Source of the DNA: UBA5239 sp040391785
GTDB lineage: Bacteria; Verrucomicrobiota; Lentisphaeria; Victivallales; Victivallaceae
DNA length: 64,000 nucleotides
Direction of reading: 5' to 3'
Assembly: GCA_040391785.1 (NCBI GenBank)
Contig: JBEBXH010000011.1
Location: 39,978 to 103,977 of the forward strand
Part shown: positions 17,631 to 26,429 of the stretch, in pieces
Position numbering within the stretch: the stretch's first letter is position 1
Layout of the letters: every line of letters starts with the position of its first letter
Translations under genes and position numbers: made by a program
Notes under the pieces: model-generated
What the model was told of the DNA's origin: nothing
Seen by the model: the letters and a program-made list of their open reading frames with translations, nothing else
The model's database searches: none

Positions 17631-17673
17631 ATTATTCTGTTCTTTCTTAATAATTTCCTCTCTATAAGTAACT

Positions 17674-17738
17674 CGCCAACGGCCGCTTGGCCGGACGGGC
17701 TGCAGCGCCGGAACGCTGCCCGCCCACAGGGCGGAATC
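17674..17738 (+). repeat. three-stem-loop repeat, copy D
   Basis: Stem 1 CGGCC-GCTT-GGCCG (17680-17693), linker GACGGGCT, stem 2 GCAGCG-CCGGAA-CGCTGC (17702-17719), stem 3 CCGCCC-ACA-GGGCGG (17720-17734), then AATC. Same architecture as the copies at 22938, 25184, 34491, 42365 and 43064. It lies between two operon genes. Confidence 0.85.
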
Positions 17739-17769
17739 CGACCACGGGCCGTAGCGATGGTTTTAATGT

Positions 17770-20541
17770 TTAACGTTGCATGGCCGGTTCTTTGCTTTTA
17801 CCCTTCGGCTTCGCTTTTGATGCTTCCGGCGCTTCCGGCGTTTTTTCCTTAGCCTGGATTTTTTCATTTTCCTTGGCACGGTCCACCAGCTTCAGGAACC
17901 CGCCGCGATTCAGATTTTTCTTTTCTTCATCGCTCATTTCCGGGAGAAGCCCCTGGGCGATTTTGTTGTCCAAAATCTTGATCTGGTTGGGACCGATCGG
18001 ATCGCTGCCGGCTGCATCCTGAATGATCGCATCCGCCTGTTTGCTGGTGATATGCTGCGGGATTTCCGGGATTTTACCCTTTTCCTGCAGCTCTTCGAGC
18101 ACCTTCATCTGCGATTCCGAAACCGGATATTCCCTGCTCGAAAAATCCGGCTGCTGATCGCGGGGAATTTCGCCTTTGCCGACCTGGATCAATTGCGAAG
18201 CCTCGCCCCGCGTCAGGTTGGCATAAGCATCCGACGGAACGTAATCCAGCTTTTCCTCGCGGACAAACTGAGCGACCATTCTTTTCTGGTCCTTTGTCGC
18301 CGGAGCCGCCTCAATCCGCTTCGACGCCTGCTCGACCGTCATGCTTTCCAACTCCGCTTGCGAAACTTCCGGAATTTCCTTGTTCGCGGAGAGCTCGACC
18401 AGGGCTTCTTTCTGCCTTTCGGTAGCCGGACCGTTCGGGTCCCGCGGAGCTCTTTCGGCCTTGAAAACCTCGTCGAGCTTACGGCTGGCTTCTCCCATAG
18501 TGAGATTCGCCATGTCAAACGGTTCGAGCCGCTTCGAATCCACGAGCTTCTGAAGCTGTTCCTTCTGGGGAGCAGAGGCCGGGCGATTCTCCAGGATTTT
18601 CCCGGCCTGGAACATATTGAGATCTTCGACTTCCTTATCGCCGATATTCTTGGCGTTGATGAACTTCGCCAAATCTTTGACCGTGATGTTGCCGCCTTCG
18701 ATTTCCGACTTGATCAACTGTACCTGTTTTTCAGTAGCGGGCATCCGGGCGCGGGCATTGTCGATTTTCTGACGGCCTTCTTCTTCGGACATGTTGTTCC
18801 ATTTGGCCGGATTGATGAAAGGCGATTTTTCCTGCTGGATCAGCCGCCGCAACTCCTTCTTGGTTTCGTCGGTCATCGGATGCTCCGGCTTCTCCGTCGA
18901 AATCTGGAGCTGCGGCGCCTTGTCAATGATCGCCGTCGCCTCCATTTTCGAGATGGCATCCAGCTCCACTGCACCCCGGTCCAGTCGTTTTTCTTCGAAC
19001 ATTTCCTGAATCAAATTGAGCTGCTTGTCGCTGGGGCCATCGTCGTACATCCGGACCGTTTCGCGGGCCGATTCGAGTGTGAGACTCTGCCATGCTTCCT
19101 GGGACAGACGCGGCATGCCTTTGCCGCCGAGCCTTCCCAACATTTTTTTGTAGTCGTCCAACGTCAATTCCATTTTTTGAACTCCTTTGTTCGGTTTTTG
19201 GTTGATGGGCGATTTCTTGAACGAAGCCTTTACCAGGCCCTCGTCATATATAATCCCCGCCGCCTCGAACTGATTCTTTAGCTTGCTCAATCCCAAGGCG
19301 TCGGGAGGATTATTCTGGAACAATTTCAGCCATTCGCCGGGCGTTTGTTGGTCCGGCAACAGCGGAATTTTAGCGATAAATTTTTCCGCGATATCATGAT
19401 TCAATTTTTTCCAGTCCGCCAGCGGCATCGGAGAGACAACCCCGGCGTGAACGACTTTCTGGATCAGTTTACTCTGGAATTTCAGCCGGTTCTCGGCCAA
19501 ATTAAGCTCGGAATCATTGCGGAAGGCAAACTCCGGCTTGATCCGTATGGTTTCGATATTCCAGTTCGCAAAGGCACGTTTCAATGGGCTGAATGTGCCG
19601 CCGGGACATGCATGGCCGACATCCTGTTTGAAATAATCCAACCAGGCCATTCCGCCGGTCGTTTCGATGGTTTTATGGACCAGTTTATCCTCCAGCTCCG
19701 GATGATCGGCAAAAAATTGGCGGACCTGTTTATCAAGCGTCGAAGTTCCGGCGCCGATCACTTTTTTCGTTTTGTCGTAACCAGTCGATTCCAATATTTC
19801 ATCGATACCGAATTCCTGCTCAAAATTATCGATTTCCGCCTCTTCATGCTGCAGCGATGAATTGTATTCATCAGCCAGCCCCATGTACACATCTTTGATG
19901 TAAAACTCGTCGACATTAACAAATCTTTCCCGTGAAAAAGCGCCGTCTTCATGCTGAAAAATCAGCGTCGCCTCCGTCAGCGATGGCAAACCACTGATAA
20001 GCCGGTCGGCCTCCTGAGTGGAAGCATTGTCCAGGTCAAGCGGTTCGATAAAACCGGACGCCGCCAGTCGCGACAATAAATCTATTTGCTGTTCACGCAA
20101 CTGTGTGTTATTATATTCAAGATTCTTTTCAAAGTCCAAGGAAAAACCCTCCCGAACACGCTCTGGATCAAGCTGTATTCCCCATTTGGAAAATACCTCG
20201 CAGACTTCCGATTTCTCGACCGTGGAAAAGTTATTCCGCAGATAAACCATCCACGCCTCCGGAGAATACTCCTGACTGCTTCGATAATCGGTAAATTCAC
20301 GGATGTCATTCTTACCCAGCTCTTTGTAGGCCTGGCGAAGCAATCCTTTCACCGAAATATCGTGGCACGTGCGTTCGCCGTCCTCCAGTTCAAACCGATA
20401 ACTGTGCACGGTTGGCAAGCCCATGACGATATCTTCCAGCTTTTCCGGCGTCATCGTGCTCAATTCCTGCGGCGGCACGGCCCCCATCGCCACTAGCCTC
20501 ACCACCAGGTCTTGTTCAAAATAATTCAAAGTCGTATCCAT
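17770..20541 (-). CDS. 923-aa modular repeat protein of the conjugation operon
   Basis: A soluble protein without signal or membrane segments. It is built from about twelve diverged copies of a 40-55-aa module with the pattern Q-x3-L-x2-L-x3-G-x-I, a spacer, then L-x-x-x-EA-x-x-L/I-I. Examples are REQQIDLLSRLAASGFIEP...EADRLISGLP near 160 and ATERQKEALVELSANKEIPE...QASKRIEAAP near 735. Four copies are scattered in the N-terminal half; eight are nearly tandem from about 470 to 900. The tail is basic (KAKPKGKSKEPAMQR). Similar modules form the 149-aa protein at 21543. No HUH relaxase or helicase motif is visible. It could be a DNA-binding or scaffold component, but this is inference. Confidence 0.7.
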   Translation of the reverse strand: MDTTLNYFEQDLVVRLVAMGAVPPQELSTMTPEKLEDIVMGLPTVHSYRFELEDGERTCHDISVKGLLRQAYKELGKNDIREFTDYRSSQEYSPEAWMVYLRNNFSTVEKSEVCEVFSKWGIQLDPERVREGFSLDFEKNLEYNNTQLREQQIDLLSRLAASGFIEPLDLDNASTQEADRLISGLPSLTEATLIFQHEDGAFSRERFVNVDEFYIKDVYMGLADEYNSSLQHEEAEIDNFEQEFGIDEILESTGYDKTKKVIGAGTSTLDKQVRQFFADHPELEDKLVHKTIETTGGMAWLDYFKQDVGHACPGGTFSPLKRAFANWNIETIRIKPEFAFRNDSELNLAENRLKFQSKLIQKVVHAGVVSPMPLADWKKLNHDIAEKFIAKIPLLPDQQTPGEWLKLFQNNPPDALGLSKLKNQFEAAGIIYDEGLVKASFKKSPINQKPNKGVQKMELTLDDYKKMLGRLGGKGMPRLSQEAWQSLTLESARETVRMYDDGPSDKQLNLIQEMFEEKRLDRGAVELDAISKMEATAIIDKAPQLQISTEKPEHPMTDETKKELRRLIQQEKSPFINPAKWNNMSEEEGRQKIDNARARMPATEKQVQLIKSEIEGGNITVKDLAKFINAKNIGDKEVEDLNMFQAGKILENRPASAPQKEQLQKLVDSKRLEPFDMANLTMGEASRKLDEVFKAERAPRDPNGPATERQKEALVELSANKEIPEVSQAELESMTVEQASKRIEAAPATKDQKRMVAQFVREEKLDYVPSDAYANLTRGEASQLIQVGKGEIPRDQQPDFSSREYPVSESQMKVLEELQEKGKIPEIPQHITSKQADAIIQDAAGSDPIGPNQIKILDNKIAQGLLPEMSDEEKKNLNRGGFLKLVDRAKENEKIQAKEKTPEAPEASKAKPKGKSKEPAMQR

Positions 20542-20551
20542 TATACTTGCC

Positions 20552-21337
20552 TCACGTTTTCACGTTTTTTGGTTTTTCCAGTGCCTGAAATATTGGCGAA
20601 AACGCCTCCGCCAGGGCTTCGAAATGGTTCTTAATTCGAAAGGCATCCATATCATTGAAACCCTTTATTACTGACCGCTTTAACCCCACTTGTCCGTAAG
20701 TGGTATTGTTTTCCTTGATGGTTTTCATGTACCATTCTTCAATTCGCGGCAACTCCAGGGTGATTGTACTGCCGCTAAGCTCAATATTTTCTTTCAATCG
20801 ATTATTATAGCTGGAAAACTCATTGCCCTGAAAATTATTTTTCACGATCAGAAAACGCAACAGTCCATTCGCAATATCATCCCGATAATGGGATACCCAC
20901 CTGGACAACGTCTGCACGCTGTCAATATCCGCTGTAACGCATCCTACAATGTATATTTGCACGCCAAGCGGCCGAAGCAGCTCAAACGGAAAATCCGCCA
21001 TCCATTCCAGCGTGTAATGCGTCGTGCCGGCTTTCAAATCCACGATATAAACCATATCGCTTTTGCCTTTCGCCTCTTTTTCCGTCTTGATAATATCGTT
21101 GACAATCATATCCAACGGATATACGATGTGCGCCTCGTTGCTGTTCAAATCCACAGTCACCACTCGACAGTTTTTTGCAGGATTGGGATATGAATTGACC
21201 AAAGATTTATTCTCGTTATCGCAATCATACAAAACGGTTTTCAGCTTTTTATGAATTGCGGTATCGGCCAGCATTGTCGCGGTCAGGGTCTTGCCGATTC
21301 CACCCTTTGTTCCCGCTGTTATGAATAATAACGACAT
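20552..21337 (-). CDS. ParA/MinD-like P-loop ATPase
   Basis: A 261-aa cytoplasmic ATPase of the SIMIBI class with the deviant Walker A KGGIGKT at about residues 11-17 and a switch region with YIVDLKAGTTHYTLEW. Such proteins partition plasmids or place protein complexes; VirC1 in Agrobacterium recruits the relaxosome to the secretion pole. No ParB-like partner is recognised, which makes the second role more likely. AAGGAG precedes the ATG. It sits 10 bp upstream of the 923-aa modular protein, a possible partner. Confidence 0.8.
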   Translation of the reverse strand: MSLLFITAGTKGGIGKTLTATMLADTAIHKKLKTVLYDCDNENKSLVNSYPNPAKNCRVVTVDLNSNEAHIVYPLDMIVNDIIKTEKEAKGKSDMVYIVDLKAGTTHYTLEWMADFPFELLRPLGVQIYIVGCVTADIDSVQTLSRWVSHYRDDIANGLLRFLIVKNNFQGNEFSSYNNRLKENIELSGSTITLELPRIEEWYMKTIKENNTTYGQVGLKRSVIKGFNDMDAFRIKNHFEALAEAFSPIFQALEKPKNVKT

Positions 21338-21542
21338 TTTATTGCTCCTTGATTTCTGTATGGTTTTGCTGAAAATGCATAAATTTTTATTGTTAATTGG
21401 AAAGAGTAAAAATCACTTTCCTCGGTGAATTTTATGACTGGGTAAAAAGCTTCAAGTAAACTTTTTTTATCACCTTTTAGCTTTTTAGCCAGTGTTCAAT
21501 CAACTCAGGAAAACAAAACCTTAATTTATTTCCCTGAACAAA
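21338..21542. other. AT-rich gap in the operon
   Basis: About 200 bp between the 149-aa gene and the ParA-like gene with no credible gene. It is AT-rich; the ribosome site of the ParA-like gene (AAGGAG) is the only signal I can support. Confidence 0.4.
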
Positions 21543-21992
21543 TTACCGTCTTTCGGAAGAATTCCGCAGCAACTGCTGAGCTTCGCTATAAGGAATCATC
21601 TTGATTTTACGGTCGGGCATATAATCAATGATATTCATTTTCATCATCGCTTTTATCCGTTTGTACTGTTTGGGCGTACACGCACGCACACCCCTGCATT
21701 CGGCTTTGTGGCACATCCAAAAATACCGCCTCGCTCTTGCCTGACTCATGAAATCCAGATCTTCCATAGGAACATCCAGGTCGCCCTCTTTCATCATGCC
21801 GGTCAGAGAATTGCGGAGTTCCCGGTCAAGCGGAAGGTAGGTCCGCTTCGGAGTCCGCTCCGCTTCCTGGATGAAATTTTCCAGCTCCTCGGTGCTCATC
21901 GCTTCGAGGAGCGCCCGGGAGGGAATATGGAGCTGCCCATTCTGGTACAACTTCCGGAGTTTGTCGAGATGATTCTGATTGATGTTATTCAT
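21543..21992 (-). CDS. 149-aa modular protein related to the 923-aa protein
   Basis: Three copies of the module seen in the 923-aa protein can be traced: LDKLRKLYQNGQLHIP with STEELENFI, RELRNSLTGMMKEGDLDVP with SQARARRYF, and TPKQYKRIKAMMKMNIIDYM with YSEAQQLL. The middle of the protein carries two Cys and a His (MCHKAECRGVRAC), which might bind metal. It is cytoplasmic by sequence. Presence of the same module in two operon proteins suggests they act on the same target. The function is unknown. Confidence 0.65.
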   Translation of the reverse strand: MNNINQNHLDKLRKLYQNGQLHIPSRALLEAMSTEELENFIQEAERTPKRTYLPLDRELRNSLTGMMKEGDLDVPMEDLDFMSQARARRYFWMCHKAECRGVRACTPKQYKRIKAMMKMNIIDYMPDRKIKMIPYSEAQQLLRNSSERR

Positions 21993-22089
21993 TGTAACCT
22001 CACTTATGATAAAGATCTGGATTTATTAGAGTCTCCGACAGGAACTGGCGAAAAATATTTCGGAGGGCCTCTGATTTTCCGGAGTTTTA

Positions 22090-22305
22090 TCATTCATTCT
22101 CCCGCATTATATTTTGCAATGGTTGAACTATTGCTCGTAACAGCATTGTATTCAAGGCGATGATCTCGGTCTGGTGGGCCAGGATCTCACGTTGGGCTTT
22201 CTGCTCGTTTACGGTGTCCTGGGTGTGGGCGATCAGGGCGAATGTCGCCAGCGTCAGCAGGAAGAGCCAGAGCAGGATCAGCCATTTGCAGTAGTTATTT
22301 TTCAT
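22090..22305 (-). CDS. small single-pass membrane protein
   Basis: A 71-aa protein with one N-terminal membrane segment (WLILLWLFLLTLATFALIA) and a helical tail ending PLQNIMRENE. It overlaps the preceding lipoprotein gene by 11 bp. Size and place in the operon fit an accessory subunit of the secretion apparatus, but the family is not recognised. Confidence 0.6.
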   Translation of the reverse strand: MKNNYCKWLILLWLFLLTLATFALIAHTQDTVNEQKAQREILAHQTEIIALNTMLLRAIVQPLQNIMRENE

Positions 22306-22918
22306 TGGGGGCCTCCCGGTTGCGTTTGAGCTGGAGCTTCATGACTTCGTTTTCCTTTTGGAGCTTGCGGACGTCGCCCTCAAGTTTGCGGATTACTTCG
22401 GATGACTTCATGAGATTGTCCGTTACCGTGCCGAATTTCCGGGTCACGTCGTCCAGTTTTTCGCGAAACTCGGAGGATTGTTCAGCCTCGGTAGCTCGCA
22501 GTTCGATGAGCTGGTCGACTTTGCTCTTGGCATCCTGCATGTCACGGGCGGCGAGTGTGAGCTGGCCGGTCAGGGCGTCGGCGTAGCGTTCCTGTTGCTG
22601 GCGCTGGGCGAGCATCACCGGATCGGCGTCGGGCTGCGGCATCAGATTCCAGCGGGGCATCTGTTCGACGCGGTAAATGGTGTGCTGCTCATGCATGACC
22701 GTCCGGTTCGCGGGGTCAATGTAACGTCCGACCGCATAGGCGCGGACTTGCGAATCGTACAGCATTTTTTCCTGACTGTCGCCGGGAATCGTACTGGCGG
22801 CAACGAATACCGGCACGTGAGCGAATTCCTGCGGCTTGGGCACTTCCTTGGTTTTGCATCCGGAGAGGCCGAGAGTGATAGATACGGATACGATGGCGAT
22901 GATGATTTTCTTTTGCAT
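22295..22918 (-). CDS. lipoprotein with coiled coil, VirB7-position
   Basis: A 207-aa protein with a lipoprotein signal peptide ending in the lipobox LSGC (Cys20). The N-terminal mature region is Pro-rich; residues about 120-200 form a charged coiled coil. It is the next gene after the VirB10-like gene, where conjugation clusters often have an outer-membrane lipoprotein (VirB7 or TraV type) supporting the core complex. It is longer than VirB7 and sequence similarity is not evident, so the role is inferred from context. Confidence 0.7.
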   Translation of the reverse strand: MQKKIIIAIVSVSITLGLSGCKTKEVPKPQEFAHVPVFVAASTIPGDSQEKMLYDSQVRAYAVGRYIDPANRTVMHEQHTIYRVEQMPRWNLMPQPDADPVMLAQRQQQERYADALTGQLTLAARDMQDAKSKVDQLIELRATEAEQSSEFREKLDDVTRKFGTVTDNLMKSSEVIRKLEGDVRKLQKENEVMKLQLKRNREAPNEK

Positions 22919-22937
22919 AAATTGTTTCTCCTGTTTA

Positions 22938-23005
22938 GTTTCGCCCTTTGGGCGACCAGCGCTATCCGCGCGCTGGACTGCGTGCGGGTACGACCCGCGG
23001 CGGTT
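22938..23005 (-). repeat. three-stem-loop repeat, copy A
   Basis: Read on the minus strand: stem 1 GCGGGT-CGT-ACCCGC, linker ACGCAGT, stem 2 CCAGCGC-GCGGATA-GCGCTGG, stem 3 TCGCCC-AAA-GGGCGA, then AAC. It fills the gap between the VirB10-like stop codon and the lipoprotein gene's ribosome site. Confidence 0.85.
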
Positions 23006-23009
23006 GTTC

Positions 23010-24179
23010 TTATTTTGAAAATGCGTTTATTGTGTTACGATGTGACTGCCGGGGTTGTTCGCCCTGGATCTTCTGTTCTTCGAGCTTATTGAGCAGCGTG
23101 TCAGCGATTTTGGCATCGTCAAGGTTGATGACCTGCTGGACAAACAGATAGAATTCCGTACCAGCCGCCACCCGGATGTAGTAGGATTCCTTGGCAATCA
23201 TTTGCGACACGTCCTGCAGCATGACCTGCGCCAGGGTCTCGGTGCCGCGTGCGATGGCGCTTTTCGTGGTACCGTCCTGCGTGGAAACCGTCACTCCGGA
23301 ATCCGAATATACCTCGGTCGTTTGATAGCCCTGCGCCACGCCCTGCGCGAACGCGAGCGTATACATCATGAACTTGCTCAAGTTTTCGTTGGACACCACT
23401 TGACCAGGAATCCCCGCACTCATATCGCTGATCGTCGCCAGCATCGGATTGTCCGGATAGGTCGATTTTTCGAGCGCAATTCCTTTTAACTGCAACTCAA
23501 AACCGACCATGTTACTGGTGGCCTGCCAGACCAGAACAAAGTTGTTGCCGGTCACCAGACGGTTGCGCACCGGTTTGGAGCCGTCCACCGTTCCGTGTAC
23601 TTCGGTTCCGGCGGGAATAATCAGCTTCTTTTCGCCATGGTTATTGATCCACCAAAGGTCCTCGCTGACGACCGCGATCAGCGGCGTCTGGGTATTGCCG
23701 GATTCGACCGTGTTGATCATTTTGCACGAAATCATTCGTCCATATGGCGCAAAACGCTCCGAAACAAACACATTATTTGCGCTCGAATTCTCGCCATCGA
23801 TGACCGTAATCGTGGGGCCGGACGGCGGACTCGTATTGCGTACCGTGGTCCTGAAATCCGAGTTTGCCGAGCGTTCAGCCGGCGGGCGCGGCGCAGTTGG
23901 CGGTTGAACCGTTTTGCCATCGCTGATTACGCCCGGATTTTTCTTTTCGGCGACACTCTGCGTACCGGACTGCTTGCCGCTCTGGATGGGCTTGGCAGTG
24001 CCCATGATTTCGTAAGTGCCTTCGGTACGTTTCTCGTGATCGCCGGCCTCCAGTTTGCCGGCATCGTCGCGCATCAGGAACGGGATAGCCGCCAGCACCA
24101 GAATGACGATCGCGATCAGGAATGCGATGGATTTGCCCATCGGACTGCGGACTTTTTTGGTTATTTCGCGTAAATTCAT
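23010..24179 (-). CDS. VirB10/TrbI-like core complex protein
   Basis: A 389-aa bitopic inner-membrane protein. One membrane segment at about residues 14-33 (SIAFLIAIVILVLAAIPFLM) is followed by a Pro-rich, disordered periplasmic region and the TrbI/VirB10 beta-barrel domain (PAGTEVHGTVDGSKPVRNRL, with NFVLVWQATSN), ending with an AGTEFYLFVQQ strand. VirB10 spans both membranes and gates the channel. The ATG at 24179 is chosen over a GTG at 24185 for its spacing from AGGAG. The gene overlaps nothing and follows the VirB9-like gene by 2 bp. Confidence 0.85.
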   Translation of the reverse strand: MNLREITKKVRSPMGKSIAFLIAIVILVLAAIPFLMRDDAGKLEAGDHEKRTEGTYEIMGTAKPIQSGKQSGTQSVAEKKNPGVISDGKTVQPPTAPRPPAERSANSDFRTTVRNTSPPSGPTITVIDGENSSANNVFVSERFAPYGRMISCKMINTVESGNTQTPLIAVVSEDLWWINNHGEKKLIIPAGTEVHGTVDGSKPVRNRLVTGNNFVLVWQATSNMVGFELQLKGIALEKSTYPDNPMLATISDMSAGIPGQVVSNENLSKFMMYTLAFAQGVAQGYQTTEVYSDSGVTVSTQDGTTKSAIARGTETLAQVMLQDVSQMIAKESYYIRVAAGTEFYLFVQQVINLDDAKIADTLLNKLEEQKIQGEQPRQSHRNTINAFSK

Positions 24180-24181
24180 AG

Positions 24182-25156
24182 TCACTCTCCTATATCTTCC
24201 ACGGAAATTTCATCGGCGGAAATCTCCGCCGTTTTCTCCGCTCCGGAGTGGTTTTCGGTGGACGGTGCTTCAATCTGATGCGTATTTTCATGCTGCTCGC
24301 TGGTCCTTAAAATCAGTTCATTTTCCATGTATTTGGCGGTCACCCCGATGATGAAATCATTGTCCGGAGCGAGGTTGTTACGCCCGCCAGTCGCGGTACC
24401 GGTGATGGCGAAAAAGGCCCAGGTTGCCGACTTGGGGGGCATTATGCCGCTGGCGTCCGCGGCGCTCATGGAGTGGTGTTTGCCGGCAACCTGGGCGGAA
24501 AAACTGAACTTATCGTAAAGGATTTCTTCGTCGGTGGAATTGTGCATCAACAGCTTGAAAACCAGCGTGTCCTCGGTGTTGTAACGGATGACTTCGCGGA
24601 GCTTGATTTTGAACTTCGTGAAATCGAAAATCCGGTGATTTTTCACTCGTACGGAATCGCGCAATTCGTGCGGATAACGTTGAAGCATCAGGTCGTATGC
24701 TTTCGACATATCGATCAGCGACAGCAGCCGGGCCGGAGTGACCTTACCGCCGCTTAATGCCTTACCGCCACCGCCTGCGCCGACGAAATTCACCGCCGAA
24801 TACGCTTCCTTTTCATCGTGAATCAGATGCAGAATATACGTTTTTCGGTTGTAAACGACGGTCAGCGTACCGGAAACACCGGGCTTCAAGGCGACCAGAT
24901 TGAAATAATAGCTGCCGGCCTTGGCCGCGATCAGGAAATCCCCGGAATTGTCCGTGGCAATATTCACACCGGCGATCTTGGAAATTTCCGAGGGGAAAGT
25001 CACGGTTGTGACGCCGTCATCCTTCTTGACTTTGACGGTATAAATTTCGCCTTGCGTGAGCTGAAATTCCCGGAACTGGTTCATCTTTTCGACCGAACCG
25101 AAACACATTGTTGCCACAAAACTCATGGCGATAAAAATTAAACTTTTCTTTAACAT
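24182..25156 (-). CDS. VirB9/TrbG-like periplasmic core protein
   Basis: A 324-aa exported protein with a signal peptide (MLKKSLIFIAMSFVATMCFG). The N-terminal domain is beta-rich and resembles the VirB9/TrbG N-terminal fold (REFQLTQGEIYTVKVKKDDG, KAGSYYFNLVALKPG, and TYILHLI). A Gly-rich linker (VGAGGGGKALSGGK) precedes a second beta domain. It directly precedes the VirB10-like gene, the standard order. The acidic tail (HSGAEKTAEISADEISVEDI) is unusual. The assignment rests on position, signal and fold-like pattern. Confidence 0.7.
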   Translation of the reverse strand: MLKKSLIFIAMSFVATMCFGSVEKMNQFREFQLTQGEIYTVKVKKDDGVTTVTFPSEISKIAGVNIATDNSGDFLIAAKAGSYYFNLVALKPGVSGTLTVVYNRKTYILHLIHDEKEAYSAVNFVGAGGGGKALSGGKVTPARLLSLIDMSKAYDLMLQRYPHELRDSVRVKNHRIFDFTKFKIKLREVIRYNTEDTLVFKLLMHNSTDEEILYDKFSFSAQVAGKHHSMSAADASGIMPPKSATWAFFAITGTATGGRNNLAPDNDFIIGVTAKYMENELILRTSEQHENTHQIEAPSTENHSGAEKTAEISADEISVEDIGE

Positions 25157-25183
25157 TTTGCTTTTCCTATTTTTTAAAGAAAC

Positions 25184-25249
25184 CCGCCACCGGCTGCTCA
25201 GCCGGGTGCGGTCCAGCGGCGAAACGCTGGTCGCACAAAGTGCGAAATC
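25184..25249 (+). repeat. three-stem-loop repeat, copy E
   Basis: Stem 1 CCGGCT-GCTC-AGCCGG (25190-25205), linker GTGCGGT, stem 2 CCAGCG-GCGAAA-CGCTGG (25213-25230), stem 3 TCGCAC-AAA-GTGCGA (25231-25245), then AATC. Located between a VirB8-like stop codon and the VirB9-like gene; opposite orientation to copy A in the same operon. Confidence 0.87.
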
Positions 25250-25837
25250 TTACTGTTTTATTTCTTCTTGCTTATACGTAATATCCGTGACCACGAACGG
25301 GTAAACCGCATTTTTTGCTAGATCGTAATTCGTCGCCAGGCTCATCGCCGCCTCGAATTTCACGGCGTAGGTGCCACGCTCGCCGCCCTGCACGAATGAC
25401 CGAATAAGCTGGCCCTCGATCCGAACGAAAGACTTACGGCTGTCTGCCTGCAGCACTTTGATGTTCAAGATCTCGACCTTCTGGTGGATTTCGTTGCTGC
25501 CGAACTGGACGACTTCGGCGCGCAGCTGGTCGAGCGCTTTCTGGCGGGCTTTGCCGACGTACATTTCGTCGAACAATACCGCCCGGTCGAGGCCGTTCGG
25601 ATTGCGCATCAGGAATGCATCCGTCGCGAGGCGTGCCGTGTACTCGTAAAGCTGGACCAACTTTTCCTTGTCGGCGTACTCGGTAATGTGGTACGAATGC
25701 CGTCCGTCGATGACGATCAGGCGGTTGTTATCGCGGAGCTGGTACATCATCACCGGCGTCAGGAACGATAGCGGGATATAGGCCAGCATCAGCCTCGATA
25801 ACAGCTTGTTTTTACTTTTATAACTGGGGTCATTCAT
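25250..25837 (-). CDS. VirB8/TraE-like inner-membrane protein, second copy
   Basis: A 195-aa protein with an N-terminal membrane segment (LMLAYIPLSFLTPVMMY) and a periplasmic domain with NTF2-like alpha+beta character (ADKEKLVQLYEYTARLATDA, then KVLQADSRKSFVRIEGQLIR). The ATG at 25837 follows AGGAGG and overlaps the stop of the preceding gene. It resembles its neighbour at 25830-26429 in size and layout. Two VirB8/TraE-type proteins side by side suggest a heteromeric inner-membrane ring. Confidence 0.65.
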   Translation of the reverse strand: MNDPSYKSKNKLLSRLMLAYIPLSFLTPVMMYQLRDNNRLIVIDGRHSYHITEYADKEKLVQLYEYTARLATDAFLMRNPNGLDRAVLFDEMYVGKARQKALDQLRAEVVQFGSNEIHQKVEILNIKVLQADSRKSFVRIEGQLIRSFVQGGERGTYAVKFEAAMSLATNYDLAKNAVYPFVVTDITYKQEEIKQ

Positions 25838-26429
25838 CTTCTGTTTCCTCCTCAAAATATTTCATTCCGCCCACCTTGAACGGCAGCTCGTTATTGTTTT
25901 CCACACGCTCCAGGCGCATGATCAGGGCGAAGTCTCGCATCTGCGTATACGGATGCCCGAAATACACGCCGTTCCGCTTTAAAACTCCTTTGACAAGGGC
26001 AAAATACTGCCCATCTTTTTTGGAGTATTGCACTTCGCAGGAATCAATCTCCTGGAACAGTTGGCGTTCCTTGAACATCTCTTCGGTTGAGCTCAAATAC
26101 GACTTTGCTTGGCTTTGGCCGCGTTTGGTGAAAATCATTTCCAGCGGACGCATATTCTGGTAATCATAGCGCCTCGAAAGAACCGTATACGCCGCCCGCA
26201 TCGCGATATCTTCGATCACCACCGCCGACTCCACCGAGGCCGAATTGCCGATGTAGATATTGCGGTCGCGCCCGAGCACGAGAACCCGGTCCGGCATCAA
26301 CATGTACCGGTAGGCAAAAAGCGCCCCGATCCCAATGGCAAGCAGCACCACGATATGATAAATCACCCACAAAAAAACCAAATTGCGCTGATACTCGACC
26401 AGATCGTAAACCGTGATATTTTTACTCAT
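25830..26429 (-). CDS. VirB8/TraE-like inner-membrane protein, first copy
   Basis: A 199-aa bitopic protein. The N-terminal membrane segment is FLWVIYHIVVLLAIGIGALF; the periplasmic part has strands such as RVLVLGRDRNIYIGNSASVE and ends in an acidic tail (FEEETEDE). The pattern fits TraE of F-type systems, a VirB8 relative that connects inner membrane and core complex. It shares 4 bp with the VirB6-like gene upstream and 8 bp with the next gene, so expression is tightly coupled. Confidence 0.7.
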   Translation of the reverse strand: MSKNITVYDLVEYQRNLVFLWVIYHIVVLLAIGIGALFAYRYMLMPDRVLVLGRDRNIYIGNSASVESAVVIEDIAMRAAYTVLSRRYDYQNMRPLEMIFTKRGQSQAKSYLSSTEEMFKERQLFQEIDSCEVQYSKKDGQYFALVKGVLKRNGVYFGHPYTQMRDFALIMRLERVENNNELPFKVGGMKYFEEETEDE

